Positions 1-10,669 are shown, counted from the first letter of the stretch. The stretch is DNA of 64,000 bases from Typha latifolia (GCA_019914945.1 CM034111.1:7440001-7504000); one strand, 5' to 3'. Notes: generated from the sequence alone by a model not told the origin. A program made the numbers and translations.

Positions 1-194
1 CTATGCATCAATGTATGGAACATGCCCCTAATTTCATCCATATTCGCACTCATGGATGTTGGTTGACTTGGTTCTACCGTGGTCGCTCCAAAGGAATCGA
101 CCTCACGATTAGGGTCATTGTGGATTGAGTCCTCCCTTGTCAGTGTGCTCTCCATAGGTCTCCTTGTTGATGTCATCTTCCTTGTTTCAACCAT
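1..194 (-). pseudogene. Family B gag, N-terminal part (runs off the window)
   Basis: This is the start of a Ty3/gypsy gag reading on the minus strand from an ATG at 194. It closely matches the gag starts at 24801-25123 (-) and 47100 (+): an N-terminal MVETRKMTSTRRP-type leader followed by a His/Asp/Asn-rich stretch. Only the first ~65 codons are in the window, so gag core, zinc knuckle and pol are not seen. It lies directly downstream, on the minus strand, of a multiplied primer-binding site and an LTR, which is the expected order LTR-PBS-gag. Assignment to gypsy rests on the better-preserved copies elsewhere in the window. Confidence 0.7.
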
Positions 195-217
195 TAATGG
201 AGCTCTGAGGTTCGCCT

Positions 218-331
218 GCTCTGATACCACTGATAGGCTCTGATACTAATTGATAGACTCTGATGCTAATTGATAGGCTTTGATACTAATTGATAAGCTC
301 TGATATTAAATTGATATGCTCTAATACCACT
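218..331 (-). other. Six-fold tandem primer-binding-site array (family B)
   Basis: Between LTR end and gag lie six copies of the initiator-tRNA-Met primer-binding motif. On the plus strand they read as variants of GCTCTGATACCA starting at 218, 237, 257, 277, 297 and 318. Each is followed by TTGATA-like sequence, so the repeating minus-strand unit is a PBS plus the LTR terminus TATCA, about 20 bp long. The copy nearest gag is perfect; the others carry one or two substitutions. A normal LTR retrotransposon has a single PBS. Similar arrays occur at 25147-25220 and 47003-47076. Confidence 0.85.
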
Positions 332-961
332 TGATAAGTTCCTAAACCAAAGATAGGCTACGCAACAATTCCTTCAAGATCTAGATGTATTGCAGGAATC
401 AGTCTATGTGACCATGGGAAATATTCATCAAATATTCTCCAGTAGTTAGAAAATTATGAAACCAATTGGGTTTAGATCCTAATCTATAACTTTCGTATTT
501 ACACCCTTCGTAGATTCGAACTGTAGCAGGGATGAAAACAAAGAATAACGTGGGTGATGGCGGTGGTGACGGATGGAGTGGATGTTAGGGTTATGGATGG
601 GTATGGAGAAGAAGGTGGATTATGGGAGTGGTTAAGGAATATAGACGAAGGGAACGAAGTGGTCGAGATCCCAAAGAAGAGGGGTGGTTCGACAATAGAG
701 GGAGATTAGAAGTTAGAAGAGGCCTTGCCAACGATAGAGGTGGAACGTTGGTGAAGAGGGAGGAGGGAGAAGTTTAGAGAGAAGATAGGATGCAAGAAAT
801 CAATAATCCCATTACATAATGAATTTGGCTGCGATCCACATATATATAGAGGCTAGCCAACAAGTCATAAAACAATATGAAACTCTAATTCTAAAGTATT
901 CCCATCGATCGCGTTCGAACGCACCAAACGATGTTCTCTGTATGTGTGAACGCGATGCAGG
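332..961 (-). repeat. Family B LTR, 3' (inner) part
   Basis: This is the U5/R side of a minus-strand family B LTR. Its inner end reads ...GGAACTTATCA on the minus strand at 332. The remaining ~187 bp of the same LTR lie at 7198-7384 on the far side of A1, which inserted here. Joined length is about 817 bp, comparable with 25221-26047 (827 bp). It contains the start of the GCGTTCGAACGC array near 908-920. The putative 5-bp duplication made by A1 is GCAGG at 957-961. Confidence 0.75.
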
Positions 962-1928
962 TGATACGATTCGAACTTCACCGTCTCGAGCATGAATTCA
1001 CTTTAGGAGTGTCTTTGTTTCTTGTTTTAATGTTTAATTTCCAAGAAAATAAGTTTTTTGTAAGTCGCGTTCGAACGCAGGTGGAGTGAGTTCGAACGCG
1101 GTTGTGCATGCGTTTGTGAAGGGGTTGTGAGAGTGTGCATTGTGCGTTCAAATGCCCCGTTCGAACGCACTGTGAATGCCTGCATCACGTTCGTAAATTC
1201 AGAGAAGTGGGAAACAGGCGCGTTCGATCGCGTGTTTGAATACCTGCATCGCGTTCGCAAATCCAGAGAAGAGCGAACTCGGTGCATTCAAACGCGGTCG
1301 GACGCGTTCGAACGCGATTAGCGAAATTGTATTGTTTAGGGTTAATTTTGAGTTGTTTGGTTAGCCTCTAAAAGGGATGTGGATGCCAACCAAAAATTGT
1401 TATTGATTATTGATGAATTGAGTTTTGCTTTGCCTCCTTTATCTTCTTCGCTCTCGTTCTCTCAATCCCCGGCGACGCTGCTTCTAACTTCCCTCGACTG
1501 GCCAATCACCATAGACCCCCTTAGATGTGGCCCTCTCTTCCCCCTTCTTTCAATCTATCCAACACTTGCCCTAACCTTTCCATCAACCATAACCCTTCCA
1601 CCATCATTTTTTCATCAGTACAACACCATTAGCGCTGGTCCTCCACCAACCAACCATCATCTAGGATCTCGTGCCTCCATCCACAGATCCTGATCAAACC
1701 CCCTGACGTTCGTCCACTAAGAGGATGATATCTCGAGATCCCCATATCTGATTCACCTAAAACTGAATTTGTTGGAAAGCTCCTTTCCGGGGCTACAATA
1801 TATAAAAATTTCACATCAATCCAATGGCAGTATATTTCGTGATCTATTTACAAAATTCCATGCTAGAATTAGTCCAGATCTAAGAATCGGAAGAGATCAA
1901 ACCTTAGCCAAAAGGGGAGATCGTATCA
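962..1928 (+). repeat. A1 5' LTR
   Basis: The LTR runs 967 bp from TGATACGAT to ATCGTATCA, a 9-bp terminal inverted repeat with canonical TG...CA. U3 holds the palindrome array at about 1062-1315, followed by a TAGGGTTAATTTTGAG segment and a weak TATA-like CTCTAAAAGGG near 1368. U5 includes the conserved block with GATATCTCGAGATCC near 1727-1741. The tRNA primer site follows 4 bp after the end. Confidence 0.9.
1062..1315 (+). repeat. Palindrome array in A1 U3 (GCGTTCGAACGC)
   Basis: Repeated copies and one-base variants of the self-complementary 12-mer GCGTTCGAACGC alternate with GCCTGCATC and GTTCGCAAATCCAGAGAAG spacers. Many variants are C-to-T or G-to-A at CpG, as expected from methylated-cytosine decay. 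The array ends roughly 50 bp before the TATA-like sequence, an enhancer-like position. Regulatory function is inference. Confidence 0.85.
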
Positions 1929-1932
1929 AGTT

Positions 1933-1945
1933 TGGTATCAGAGCC
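1933..1945 (+). other. A1 primer-binding site (initiator tRNA-Met)
   Basis: TGGTATCAGAGCC is complementary to the 3' end of plant initiator methionine tRNA. It is four bases after the LTR end and about 26 bp before the gag ATG at 1971. It is a single copy, unlike the family B leaders. Confidence 0.95.
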
Positions 1946-1970
1946 ACCATTCCTCGGACAAGCGCTTCAT

Positions 1971-3812
1971 ATGACGACCACCAGAGCCATGGCTGCACGG
2001 CGAGATGATGAAGAAGAGATTCTCTCAATAGAGGAGGGGGAAACGGTTGCGGGGACTTCCACCCGCGGAATCGCCCGATCTAATCGGAATACGGAAGAAC
2101 CTAGTGTTCAAGCCATGTTGGGGTCTCTTTTTGAACAAATGGCCATCAACAACCAGATAATGATGGAGATGATACGGGAATTACGGGCGACAAGGGAAGC
2201 AATGGCGAACGGGAACGCACCATCGACCCCATGACGCAAGTCCACACCCATGAACCCATCGCCACCAGTTCAGCTCTTGCAACCACAAGAGCCACTGCTG
2301 CCACCACCCTATGGGCTGAGACAAGCAAGGATGGTTACACCAGGCCAAGTTGTAGGTGAACCCATCCGACAAGTGAACCACTATGGAGACCACCTTGGAG
2401 ATCAAGATCCGTGGGCGGGTCAATACGATCCGAAACCACAGTGAGTTAATCAAAACCGAAGGACGGATCATCAACCCTTCATGGAGCATCCTCCTCTGGT
2501 TAGACATGGACTTCGATATGATCCAAAACGAGACAATGGCATCCATGGACAAATCGTGTGTCTCGAATTCCCCAAGTTTAAAGGTGGCGGTCCGATCGAT
2601 TGGTTGTATAGGGCGCAACAATTCTTCGCATACCAAGGTACGGCGGAAGAATACAAGGTGACATTTGCGAGCTTCCACCTTGAGGATGCGGCCCTTCATT
2701 GGTTTCGAGCAGCCAATGCCAATGAGGCTATCGATACTTGGGCTGAATTTTGTGTTGATATCACACGGTGATTTGGAGCGTCGGGGTATGGAGACTTTGA
2801 TGCTCTCCTCTCAAAGACGGTACAAAAGACCACGGTTGGGGCATACCAAGAAGAATTTGAGAGGATAAGTAGCTGATGTCATCCACCATGGACGGATCAG
2901 CAACTTTGCAGCACCTTCATCTTTGAGCTGCGGGAAGACATACAAGCCGATGTGAAGGCTTTAAGGCCTAGAACTTTAAAGGAGGCTTTCAAAGATGCGG
3001 TGCTTATGGAAGACAAACACAGGGCCATGAAGTTACACTTGAAACAGAGTTGGACGAGCCAAGGAAGCCGCATTCAAGCTCAACCAACCATAGCGATAGG
3101 AAATATCACAGGAGTACCAAGAATTGCTGCTGCAGTGGTACCTCCTCGAGCGCCCTTGAAGCCATCCCAAGATGTGAAGTACGCACTTAGAGGTCCGGGA
3201 CAAGCACTCACACCTGCTCAAGTGGAGAAACGAAGGGCCAAAGGCCTATGCTTTCGTTGTGATGAGAAGTTTGTACTCGGGCATCGCTGCGCTAAACCAA
3301 TGGGATCAGTGATGCTAATCGACGGATTAGAGGAGGTTGAGGATGAGATTGTAGATAAAGGTGAGGGCATGGCTGGGCAGCAAGGAGGAGTCACTGAGGA
3401 GCGACCTATGGAGGACATGATGGTCGAGATCTCCCTCCACGCCTATTCCGGGACAGCCGTACCAAGGACTTTGAGGGTGAACGGTGTAATCAAGACATCT
3501 ATAGTGAGAATCTTGATCGACATCGGGTCCACCCACAACTTCATTGATAAGAGGCTCCTTAAGAAGATTGCGCTTGAATCAAAACCCATGGAAGGGTTCG
3601 ACGTGACAATTGGAAACGGCACCACATTGCGGGCAGATTTTATTTGTGGAGGTGTGGAGTTGAAGGTGCAAGGCCAATTCTTCTCATTGGACCTTTATCC
3701 GTTGGCCTTGCGAGGTGCTGATATTGTTTTAGGGACTCAATGGCTTCGAAGCTTGGGGCCCGTGACATTTGATTTTACAAGCCTAACATTTACATTTTGG
3801 AGAAATGACTAG
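1971..3812 (+). pseudogene. A1 gag-protease (degenerate)
   Basis: This is one reading frame from ATG 1971 (MTTTRAMAARRDDEE...) through gag and aspartic protease, broken by in-frame stops at 2232, about 2442, 2769 and about 2874, and ended by TAG at 3810. Visible parts are an N-terminal acidic/Gln-Pro-rich region, the retrotransposon gag core (EFPKFKGG...IDWLY, about 2565-2870), a CCHC-like zinc knuckle (CFRCDEKFVLGHRC, about 3248-3290), and a retropepsin-like protease (ILIDIGSTHNF, about 3510-3545). In the protease the catalytic D-T-G has become D-I-G. Gag would form the particle and bind RNA, and the protease would cleave the polyprotein. Instead of continuing into RT, the frame is followed at once by the pre-integrase region. 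Confidence 0.85.
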
Positions 3813-4513
3813 AGAGTGCTGCTGGATGAAGTCAACTGCTGCTTGTACTTCCAAACGAAGGGGACGCAAGGAAGCTTGCTTCTTTCTCGGCACCCACCTT
3901 TCCTTTCTTCTCAGATTTGCGGAGAGCCAGCGCAGAGGATAGTGATCTGGTCTGACTCATGGAGGAGCTGAGAAAGAACACCTCAAGCCACTTTGAGCAT
4001 GAGGAGCGCGATGGGTTAGTACTAGAGCGCGGGCGAATCAAGGTAGCCCAGAATGAAGAGCTATGGAGACTATTGATAGCATATTTCCATGATACTCCTA
4101 TAGCAAGTCATGAAGGGGTATTACGTACCTACAAGCGGCTGGCCCAAAAGTGTACATAGACAGCGATGAAGACGGACGTGAAGAAGTATGTGCGTGAATG
4201 TCAAATCTGTCAATGAGTCAAATAGGAGGCACTCAAGCCCAGCGGGCTGCTGCAACCACTGTCTATATCAGAGCGCATTTAGGAGGACATCTCCATGGAC
4301 TTCATCAAAGGGTTGCCAGAGGTTCAACGACAATCGGTGGTGTTCGTTGTGGAGGATAGACTGAGCAAAAATGCTCATTTCATAGCATTGACGCACCCGT
4401 TTTCAGCGAAAAAGGTTGCTGAAATTTTTGTTCGAGAAATGGCGCACTTGCATGGGATGCCTAGGACGATCGTGTCAGACCGAGATCGCATCTTCATCAA
4501 CGAGTTTTGGTCT

Positions 4514-5433
4514 TGATACGATTCGGACTTCACCAACGTCGTCTCGAGCATGGATTCACTTTAGGAGTGTTTTTATTTCATATTTTAGTGTTTAATTTCC
4601 ATTAAAATAAGTTTTCTGTAAGTCGCGTTCGAACGCGGGTGGAGTGAGTTCGAACGCGGTTTGTGAACGGGGTTGTGAACGTGGAGAAAAGAATGTACTG
4701 TGCGTTCGAACGCGGTGCATTCGAACGCACTATGAACGCCTGCATCGCGTTCGCAAATACCGACAGGCGCGTTCGATCACGCGTTCGAACGCCTGCATCG
4801 CGTTCGCAAATCCAGAAGAGCTAATTCGGTGCGTCCGAACGCGGTCGGCGAAAATTGTGTTTTAGGGTTAATGTGAGTTGTTGGTTAGCCTATAAAAGGA
4901 TGTGTAGGGCAACCAAAATTATCATTGATTATTGAGATTGAGTTTTGCCTTGCCTCCTTCGTCTTCTTCGCTCCCGTTCTCTCAATCCCCAGCGACGCCG
5001 CTTCTAACCTCCCTCGTCCGGCTAATCACCCTAGTCCCTTAGGGGTGGCCCTCTTCTCCCCCTTCGTCCAATCTATCCAACACTTGCCCTAATCCTTCCA
5101 TCAACCACAACCGTTCCACCATCACTTTTCACCGGTGCCACCACATTAACGTCGGTCCTCCACCATCCACCATTACTTAGGATCACGTGCCTCTATCCAC
5201 GGATCCAAAACAGACCACCTGACCTTCGTCCACTAAACGGACGATATCTCGAGATCCCCAACTCCGATTTGCCTAAAATTTGATTTATTGGAAATCTCTT
5301 TTACGAGGCTACAACATATCAAAATCTCACGTCGATCCGACGACAGCATATTTTGGGATCTAATTTCAAAGTTCCGTGCCAGATCGTATCAAGCTGGTAT
5401 CAGAGCCTTAGCCCCAAAGAGAAGATCGTATCA
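4514..5433 (+). repeat. Family A solo LTR with perfect target-site duplication
   Basis: A 920-bp LTR with intact ends TGATACGAT and ATCGTATCA interrupts the integrase of A1. It is flanked by the direct repeat GGTCT (4509-4513 and 5434-5438). With the LTR and one repeat removed, the integrase frame is continuous with that of A6, so this is a solo LTR left by LTR-LTR recombination. Near its 3' end (5382-5407) it contains an extra internal LTR end plus PBS (GATCGTATCA, then TGGTATCAGAGCC) replacing part of normal U5. The U3 palindrome array is at about 4626-4850, and TATAAAAGG at 4891 is the best TATA box among the A LTRs. Confidence 0.93.
4891..4899 (+). promoter_or_regulatory. TATA box of the solo A LTR
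   Basis: TATAAAAGG lies about 40 bp downstream of the end of the palindrome array and just upstream of GATGTGTAGGGCAACC, the likely start of R. Other A LTRs have the decayed form CTCTAAAAGG at the same place. Promoter function is inferred from position. Confidence 0.55.
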
Positions 5434-6246
5434 GGTCTGAGTTCTTTAGATAGCAAGGGACTCAAATCAACCTTAGTTCAGCGTATCACCCCGAGACGAA
5501 TGGCCAAACCGAGTTGGTGAATCACGGACTAGAGCAATACTTGCGATGCTTTGTGGCGGATCGACCAAAGGATTGGGTCAAATTCCTTCCATGGGCCGAG
5601 TGGTCATACAATACTGGTCATCACTCTAGCATCGGCATGACCCCCTTTGAGGCAGTTTATGGATGCAGTCCCCCTATCTTGCGTGCCTACGATATACTCG
5701 TTGCGGAGGATAGGACCGAGCTTGACTTGGAACTTGCTGATTGAGATGAAACCTTGAGACGGCTCAAGATGCACCTAGCAACAGCCCAAAATTGCATGAA
5801 GCAGACTCATGACAAAGGCTGGCGTGAGCGAGAGTTTGAGGTGGATCAATTGGTGTTTGTTCGAGTTCAATCATACCGGCAATCCACATTGAGGCCAATT
5901 TTGAACCAGAAGTTGGGTCACAAGTACTTTCTTCCATACTGAATGCTACAACGAATTGGTCCAGTAGCTTACCGGTTGGACCTACCTGAAGGAACAAGGA
6001 TACATCCGGTCTTCCAGGTCTCGGCATTGAAGGCCCAAATCGGGCCTAACCATGTGGTGGGTTCGGCCTTACCCGAACCAATGGAGGAAGATGGCCCCAC
6101 TAAACCGGTCCAGATTGGAGACAGAAGTGTTGATTGAGTGACTGGGCAAACCTACTGACGAGTCTACATGGGAGCTGAAGTCAGATATCCTAGATCGCTT
6201 TCCAAATTTCAAACCTTGAGGACAAGGTTGCAAAAGCGTGGTGGAT

Positions 6247-7192
6247 TGATATGATTCGGACTTCACCGATGTCGTCTCGAGCATGGATTCACTTTGAGAG
6301 TGTCTTTATTTCTTATTTTAATATTTAATTTCCAAGAAAATAAGTTTTTTGTAAGTCGCATTCGAACGCGAGTGGAGTCAGTTGGAACGTGATTGTGAAC
6401 ACAGTTGTGAACAGGTTGTGCGAGTGTGCATTGTGCGTTCGAACGCCTCGTTCAAACGCAATGTGAACGCCTGCATCGCGTTTGCAAATCCAAAGAAGTG
6501 GGAAAAAGGCGCGTTCGATCGCGCGCTCGAACGCCTGCATCGCGTTCGAAAATCCAGAGAAGAGCGAACTCGGTGCGTTCGAACTCGGTCGGGCACGTTC
6601 GAACGTGGTCGGCAAAATTGTTTTGTTTAGGGTTAATTTTGAGTTGTTTGGTTAGCCTCTAAAAGGGATGTGGATGGCAACCGAAAGATTGTTATTGATT
6701 ATTGATAAATTGAGTTTTGCCTTGCCTCCTTCGTCTTCTTCGCTCCCGTTCTCTCAATCCCCGGCGACACCGCTTCTAACCTCCCTTAACTGGCCAATCA
6801 CCCTAGACCCTTAGGGGTGGCCCTCTCCTCTTCCAATCTATCCAACACTTGCCCTAACCCTTCCACCACCATTTTTTCACCGGTACCACCCCATTAACGC
6901 CGATCCTCCACCAACTAACCATCATCTAGGATCTCGTGCCTCCATCCACGGATCCTAATCAAACCCCCTGACGTTTGTCCACTAAGCGGACGATATCTCG
7001 AGATCCCCATATCCAATACGCCTGAAACTTGATTTGTTGAAAGCTCTTTTCCGGGGCTACAATATATCAAAATTTCACATCGATACGATGGCGGTATCTT
7101 TCGAGATCTATTTACAAAGTTCCATCCCAAAATTAGTCCAGATCTGAGAATCGGAATATATCAAACCTTAGCCAAAAGGGGAGATCGTATGA
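6247..7192 (+). repeat. A1 3' LTR
   Basis: This is 946 bp, starting TGATATGATTCGGACTTCAC and ending ATCGTATGA (normally ATCGTATCA, one substitution). It is collinear with the 5' LTR, including the palindrome array (about 6356-6612) and the U5 block. The two A1 LTRs differ at many positions, so insertion is not recent. Confidence 0.88.
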
Positions 7193-7197
7193 ACAGG

Positions 7198-7384
7198 CGT
7201 TCGAACTCGCCTGACCCCGTTAGAACGTACAATATGCGTTATTTGTATTTGCGAACCTAATGCAGGTGTTCGCAAAGGCGTTCGAACGCGACCCCTCCTT
7301 CATTCGAACGCGACCTACAGGAATTTTATTTGAATAAAACTAAACACCGAATGCAATAAGAAAAGATCCTATCTAAGTATATCG
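7198..7384 (-). repeat. Family B LTR, 5' (outer) part, other side of A1
   Basis: This continues the LTR at 332-961. On the minus strand it begins at 7384 with (C)GATATACTTAGATAGGATC, the family B LTR start with the first base mutated. It carries palindrome variants at 7198-7310. Confidence 0.75.
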
Positions 7385-7918
7385 GGATATGATATAGGGA
7401 TATAGATGAAGGGAACGAAGTGGTCAAGTCGCAAAGGGAGATTAGAAGTTAGGAGAAACCTTGCCAACTGTAGAGCTAGAAGGATGGTGAAGAGGGAGGA
7501 GGGAAAAGTCTAGAGAGAAGGTAAGAGACAAGAAATCAATAATCAAATAGCATAATAAAGTTGACTGCCATCCACCTAGTTATAGAGGCTAGCCAACAAG
7601 TCTTAAAACAATATGAAGCCCTAATTCTAGAGGATTCCTGTCGATCGCGTTCGAACGCGCCTTATTGCGTTCAAATGCACCAAAAGATGTTCTCTATATG
7701 TGCAAACACGATGCAAGCGTTCGAACGCAGGCGTTCAAAATCACTCGACCGTGTTCGAACGCACAATATGCGCTCTCTGTATTTGCGAACCTAATATAGG
7801 CGTTCACAAGGACGTTCGAAAGCGACCCCTCCTCCATTTGAACGTGACCTACAGGAATTTTATTTTAATGAAAATAAACACCTAATGCAATAAGAAAAGA
7901 TCCTAACTAAGTATATCA
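7385..7918 (-). repeat. Second, truncated family B LTR
   Basis: This is another minus-strand B LTR whose start (TGATATACTTAGTTAGG on the minus strand) is at 7918. It lacks roughly its last 300 bp, being replaced at 7384/7385 by the first base of the next B LTR. The simplest reading is that the B element of 1-961 inserted into, or recombined with, an older B LTR. Palindrome copies lie at about 7640-7860, and the minus-strand TATA-like CTCTATAA region is near 7585. Confidence 0.7.
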
Positions 7919-9482
7919 CTCCCTTCTCCCACTTTATCTAGTTCAAAGCACTAATCTATCCACCATACTTATAATCATATCCCATAACCCTAATCACATA
8001 ATCCATGTCTATCCTACTACCTCCTAACCTTCAGTCATTATTTCCTACATAACTTTTGACATACTCACCCAATCAATGAGATTCCAGTTTCATTGGATTC
8101 CTAACTCACAGAAGAATAGCATATCTGATCAAATTGTTCCAATAGTTGGATCGATCCCAATTACATTCACAATTTCCATGCTGAGTTCTATCTATATTAT
8201 GAAATCATCTTCATCCAAAAGCAACTGTAACACGAGCGTAGTTGATCAAGCTATTACAAACCAGATCTGGAATAATTCGTTTGTAGGATGACTATGAAAA
8301 TTTAGGTGGTGGTAGCCTCATGAGATAGGGTTTTAATGGCTTTAGTTTCATATCAATCAGATGTCTAGATGGAAAAGATATAATTAAAATAGTGGAGCAA
8401 AGTCAGAATAAGGCAGTTCGATGTTGCTGCAATTGTTGGAGAGAAGCGGAGGGCCAAGGGTGGTGGTGGACGGCCATAGGATAGGGTGGCTACTAGAGGT
8501 GATGGTGGCTATGGGTTGGTGGTAGAATTAGAGTTTCTAACTTAGGGCTACTCTTAGAAAGATAATGACGATCTAACGACTACGGTAAAAGATAAGGACG
8601 ATAAGTAATGCAAGACGATCTAACGCCTATGGTAAAAGATAAGGACGATAAGTAATGCAAGGTAAGTAAACTTAACTCAATATTCCTTCCATTTAATTCC
8701 ATACCTACAGAAAGAAGCTCAGCCCCTTTATATATAAAGATCGGGTACAATGAGTCATACTCGGACTAGCCCTAAAGCTTATACGACTCGAACTAGGACT
8801 TGCCCTAAACTAACCCTAAAGGCTTATATGACTCGAACTAGAACTTGCTTTAGTGGCTTACATGACTTAACTAGACTTACCTTATGTTCTTTTATAAGAG
8901 ATAAAAATGACCTAGAGATAAACATGACTTAGCTAAATCAGCCTTCCTTATCCTTCTCGGAATGATTTTTCATTCTGCCATAGATAGAGTCTGAATCTAG
9001 AAAAACTTTGAATACGGGGAATTTGTAGATTAGGACATCTTCTCCAAGTGGTTTCATAATATTTAGTCGTTTGTGAAATATCCTTCGAATATTTTTCTGA
9101 AATTGCGCAGAGCTAAATTAGTTAACTAACAAATTCTAACCTAATAAGACTCTAATTAAAGCAAATAAAAAGATAAGATAACTAGACTCAATCCATTGAG
9201 CCCAATCTTCCATTGATGTGATCCAATCTCATCTGGTTCGCATGACAAGCTTTCAGGTCATTGCATGCAAGTAAAAGCCTTCTTTATGCCGCCCATTATT
9301 ATCTCAGGCTCAGGTCGAGTTGGACCCAAACTAAGCTCTAGCTTAACCCAGTTGAATTAGGACGGATACGGACTGGGATTGGACTGATCAGGCCCAATGA
9401 TCATCTCTACCTAGGGCTATCAAAAGAGACTATGGGCTTGTAAGGCTCGTGGGCTTGGCTCAAGCTCTAAATAAACCAAGCC
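7919..9482. other. Intergenic, no gene recognised
   Basis: AT-rich DNA without a supported coding region. A 71-codon open frame at 8076-8291 has no recognisable domain and is probably chance. Two local repeats are noted: a 47-bp direct duplication (8567-8613 and 8614-8660), and a degenerate block at 8740-8890 in which ACTCGAACTAG and CCCTAAA motifs recur. Confidence 0.6.
8567..8660. repeat. 47-bp tandem duplication
   Basis: Two adjacent copies (8567-8613, 8614-8660) begin GACGATCTAACG and end AAGTAATGCAA. They differ at only a few bases, so the duplication is young. No function is apparent. Confidence 0.85.
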
Positions 9483-9776
9483 GAGCTAATTTTTTGGGCT
9501 CGAATATATTATCGAGACGAGCTCTGGAGCTAGCTCGCTCGAGGTCGGCTCAATTAGGCTCAACACTGTTATATTTCTCTAATGCAATCTATTTTTTTTT
9601 TCAGCCCATACCCACTAGGCTACCATGTTTAGAGCTCGAGTTGAGTTAATTCTTTAGGCTCGAATATATTATCGAGCCAAGTCTTGGAGCTATCTTGCTC
9701 GAGCTCGGCTCAATTAGGCTCTAACGCAATCTATTTCATTTTTTATAGCTTATGACCCATCAGGCTACACCACATG
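9483..9776. repeat. 160-bp tandem duplication, GAGCTCG-rich
   Basis: Two copies offset by 160 bp (9483-9642 and 9643-about 9776) share GGCTCGAATATATTATCGAG and GTCGGCTCAATTAGGCT-type stretches. The sequence is rich in GAGCTCG/CTCGAGC palindromic steps, a composition often seen in degenerate plant DNA-transposon or MITE remnants. No terminal inverted repeats or target-site duplication could be fixed. Confidence 0.6.
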
Positions 9777-10236
9777 AAGACAACGAAGCATTCTTTGGCA
9801 GAGTGCAAACGTTCACCCTTACATCCTCCACCTTTTCCTCCTTCCCAACTACCAAGACTTTATCTTTCTTCTTCCAACTCTAACTCCTCCACTTTCCTTC
9901 TCCCAAAACCCCACTTCCCCTTTCCTCCACCACCAACGCCACCACCCTTCCTCTGTTCCCCTCCTCGCTCTCCTTTATTGCCATCAACCACCTCACAAAG
10001 AGTTGCACACACGAGCCCATGCTTCTCTTCCCATCTGTCTCTGCTCTTGAAGACGAGCAAAACGACCTCCCCCCACATGGAAAGAAGCAATTGAGCTCCG
10101 ACATCCTCCACCATCCCCATCCTCAGAACTTAGCAAAGCACCTTCTCCGACTACCTCATCTGTTGGCTCCACCCAAGTAAACCTTCTCCACCTTAATCCC
10201 GAGCTGCGATGCGATTGGCCGCACCACCCACCTTGA

Positions 10237-10553
10237 GAAGAATCTCTATACTTGGCTCCCGTTGCCTCATCAATGCCCACACCCAAACCTTCCCGTCGAA
10301 CTGTCGATTTGAGCTCGAGCCTTATCGAACCGAAGAAGAGCCGAGCCGAGCCGAGCTTTTCCAGCTCGAATTGAGCTCAAGCTGAGACAACCTTTGGAAG
10401 AATCTCTATACTTGGCTCCCGTTGCCTCATCAATACCCACCCCCAAACCTTCCCGTCGAGCTGTCGATTTGAGCTCGATCCTTATCGAACCGAAGAAGAG
10501 CCGAGCCGAGCTAAGCTTTTCCAGCTTAAATCGAGCTCAAGCCGATACAACCT
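10237..10553. repeat. 160-bp tandem duplication upstream of the DTW gene
   Basis: Copy 1 (10237-10396) and copy 2 (10397-about 10553) both begin GAAGAATCTCTATACTTGGC and contain AACCTTCCCGTCGA and GAAGAAGAGCCGAGCCGAGC. The pair ends about 115 bp before the DTW start codon, so it covers the likely promoter/5' UTR. Its period equals that of the 9483 duplication, which may be coincidence. Confidence 0.85.
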
Positions 10554-10669
10554 TGGCTCGTGTAGAGCCATATCTCTACTTCTCCACCAACCAAACAAAC
10601 CGAATCTAATTGCGAGCGGAACATCTCGTTGCAGAACAAACGCGTATTCCCATTTTAATCGTTCTCGCT

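Larger units (their letters stand above)
3959..6219 (+). pseudogene. A1 integrase and chromodomain, split by a solo LTR
   Basis: The integrase remnant starts with the HHCC zinc-binding region (FHDTP...SHEGVLRTYKRL...CQIC, about 4080-4215). It is followed by the catalytic core with MDFIKGLP (4295) and SDRDRIF (about 4477), and stops at GAGTTTTGGTCT, where an LTR is inserted (4514-5433). It resumes at 5439 with the glutamate segment (NGQTELVN), GMTPFEAVYG and the C-terminal region. The end (about 5943-6219) carries a group-II chromodomain-like segment (LIE.LGKPTDESTWE...FPNF), the hallmark of chromoviruses, which direct insertion into heterochromatin. Stops at 4157, about 5742 and 5940 inactivate it. 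Confidence 0.85.
962..7192 (+). mobile_element. A1: complete Ty3/gypsy chromovirus-type element, RT-less
   Basis: The element has the order LTR (962-1928), PBS (1933-1945), gag-protease (1971-3812), integrase plus chromodomain (3959-6219), LTR (6247-7192). LTR ends are TGATACGAT and ATCGTAT(G)A. Flanking bases GCAGG (957-961) and ACAGG (7193-7197) look like a target-site duplication with one change. It sits inside a family B LTR on the opposite strand. Reverse transcriptase and RNase H are missing: the protease end is joined directly to the region before integrase, at the same place as in A4 and A6. Gag-protease and integrase carry stop codons, so the copy is dead. A solo A LTR is nested in the integrase. 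Confidence 0.9.

Noticed and set aside
218..229. Possible tRNA gene remnants (GCTCTGATACCA equals the initiator tRNA-Met 3' end)
   Set aside because: Only the 12-13 bases of a PBS match; there is no acceptor stem partner, D-arm or anticodon arm, and the sites sit between LTR and gag.
8076..8291. 71-codon frame in the gene island
   Set aside because: No recognisable domain, no conserved neighbour, AT-rich composition; insufficient support for a gene.
8770..8822. CCCTAAA motifs suggesting interstitial telomere repeat
   Set aside because: Only a few scattered copies, not in tandem; better explained as part of a degenerate local repeat.
9774..10094. 106-codon Pro/Ser-rich frame upstream of the DTW gene
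   Set aside because: CT-rich low-complexity DNA with no domain; an overlapping frame on the other strand is equally open.
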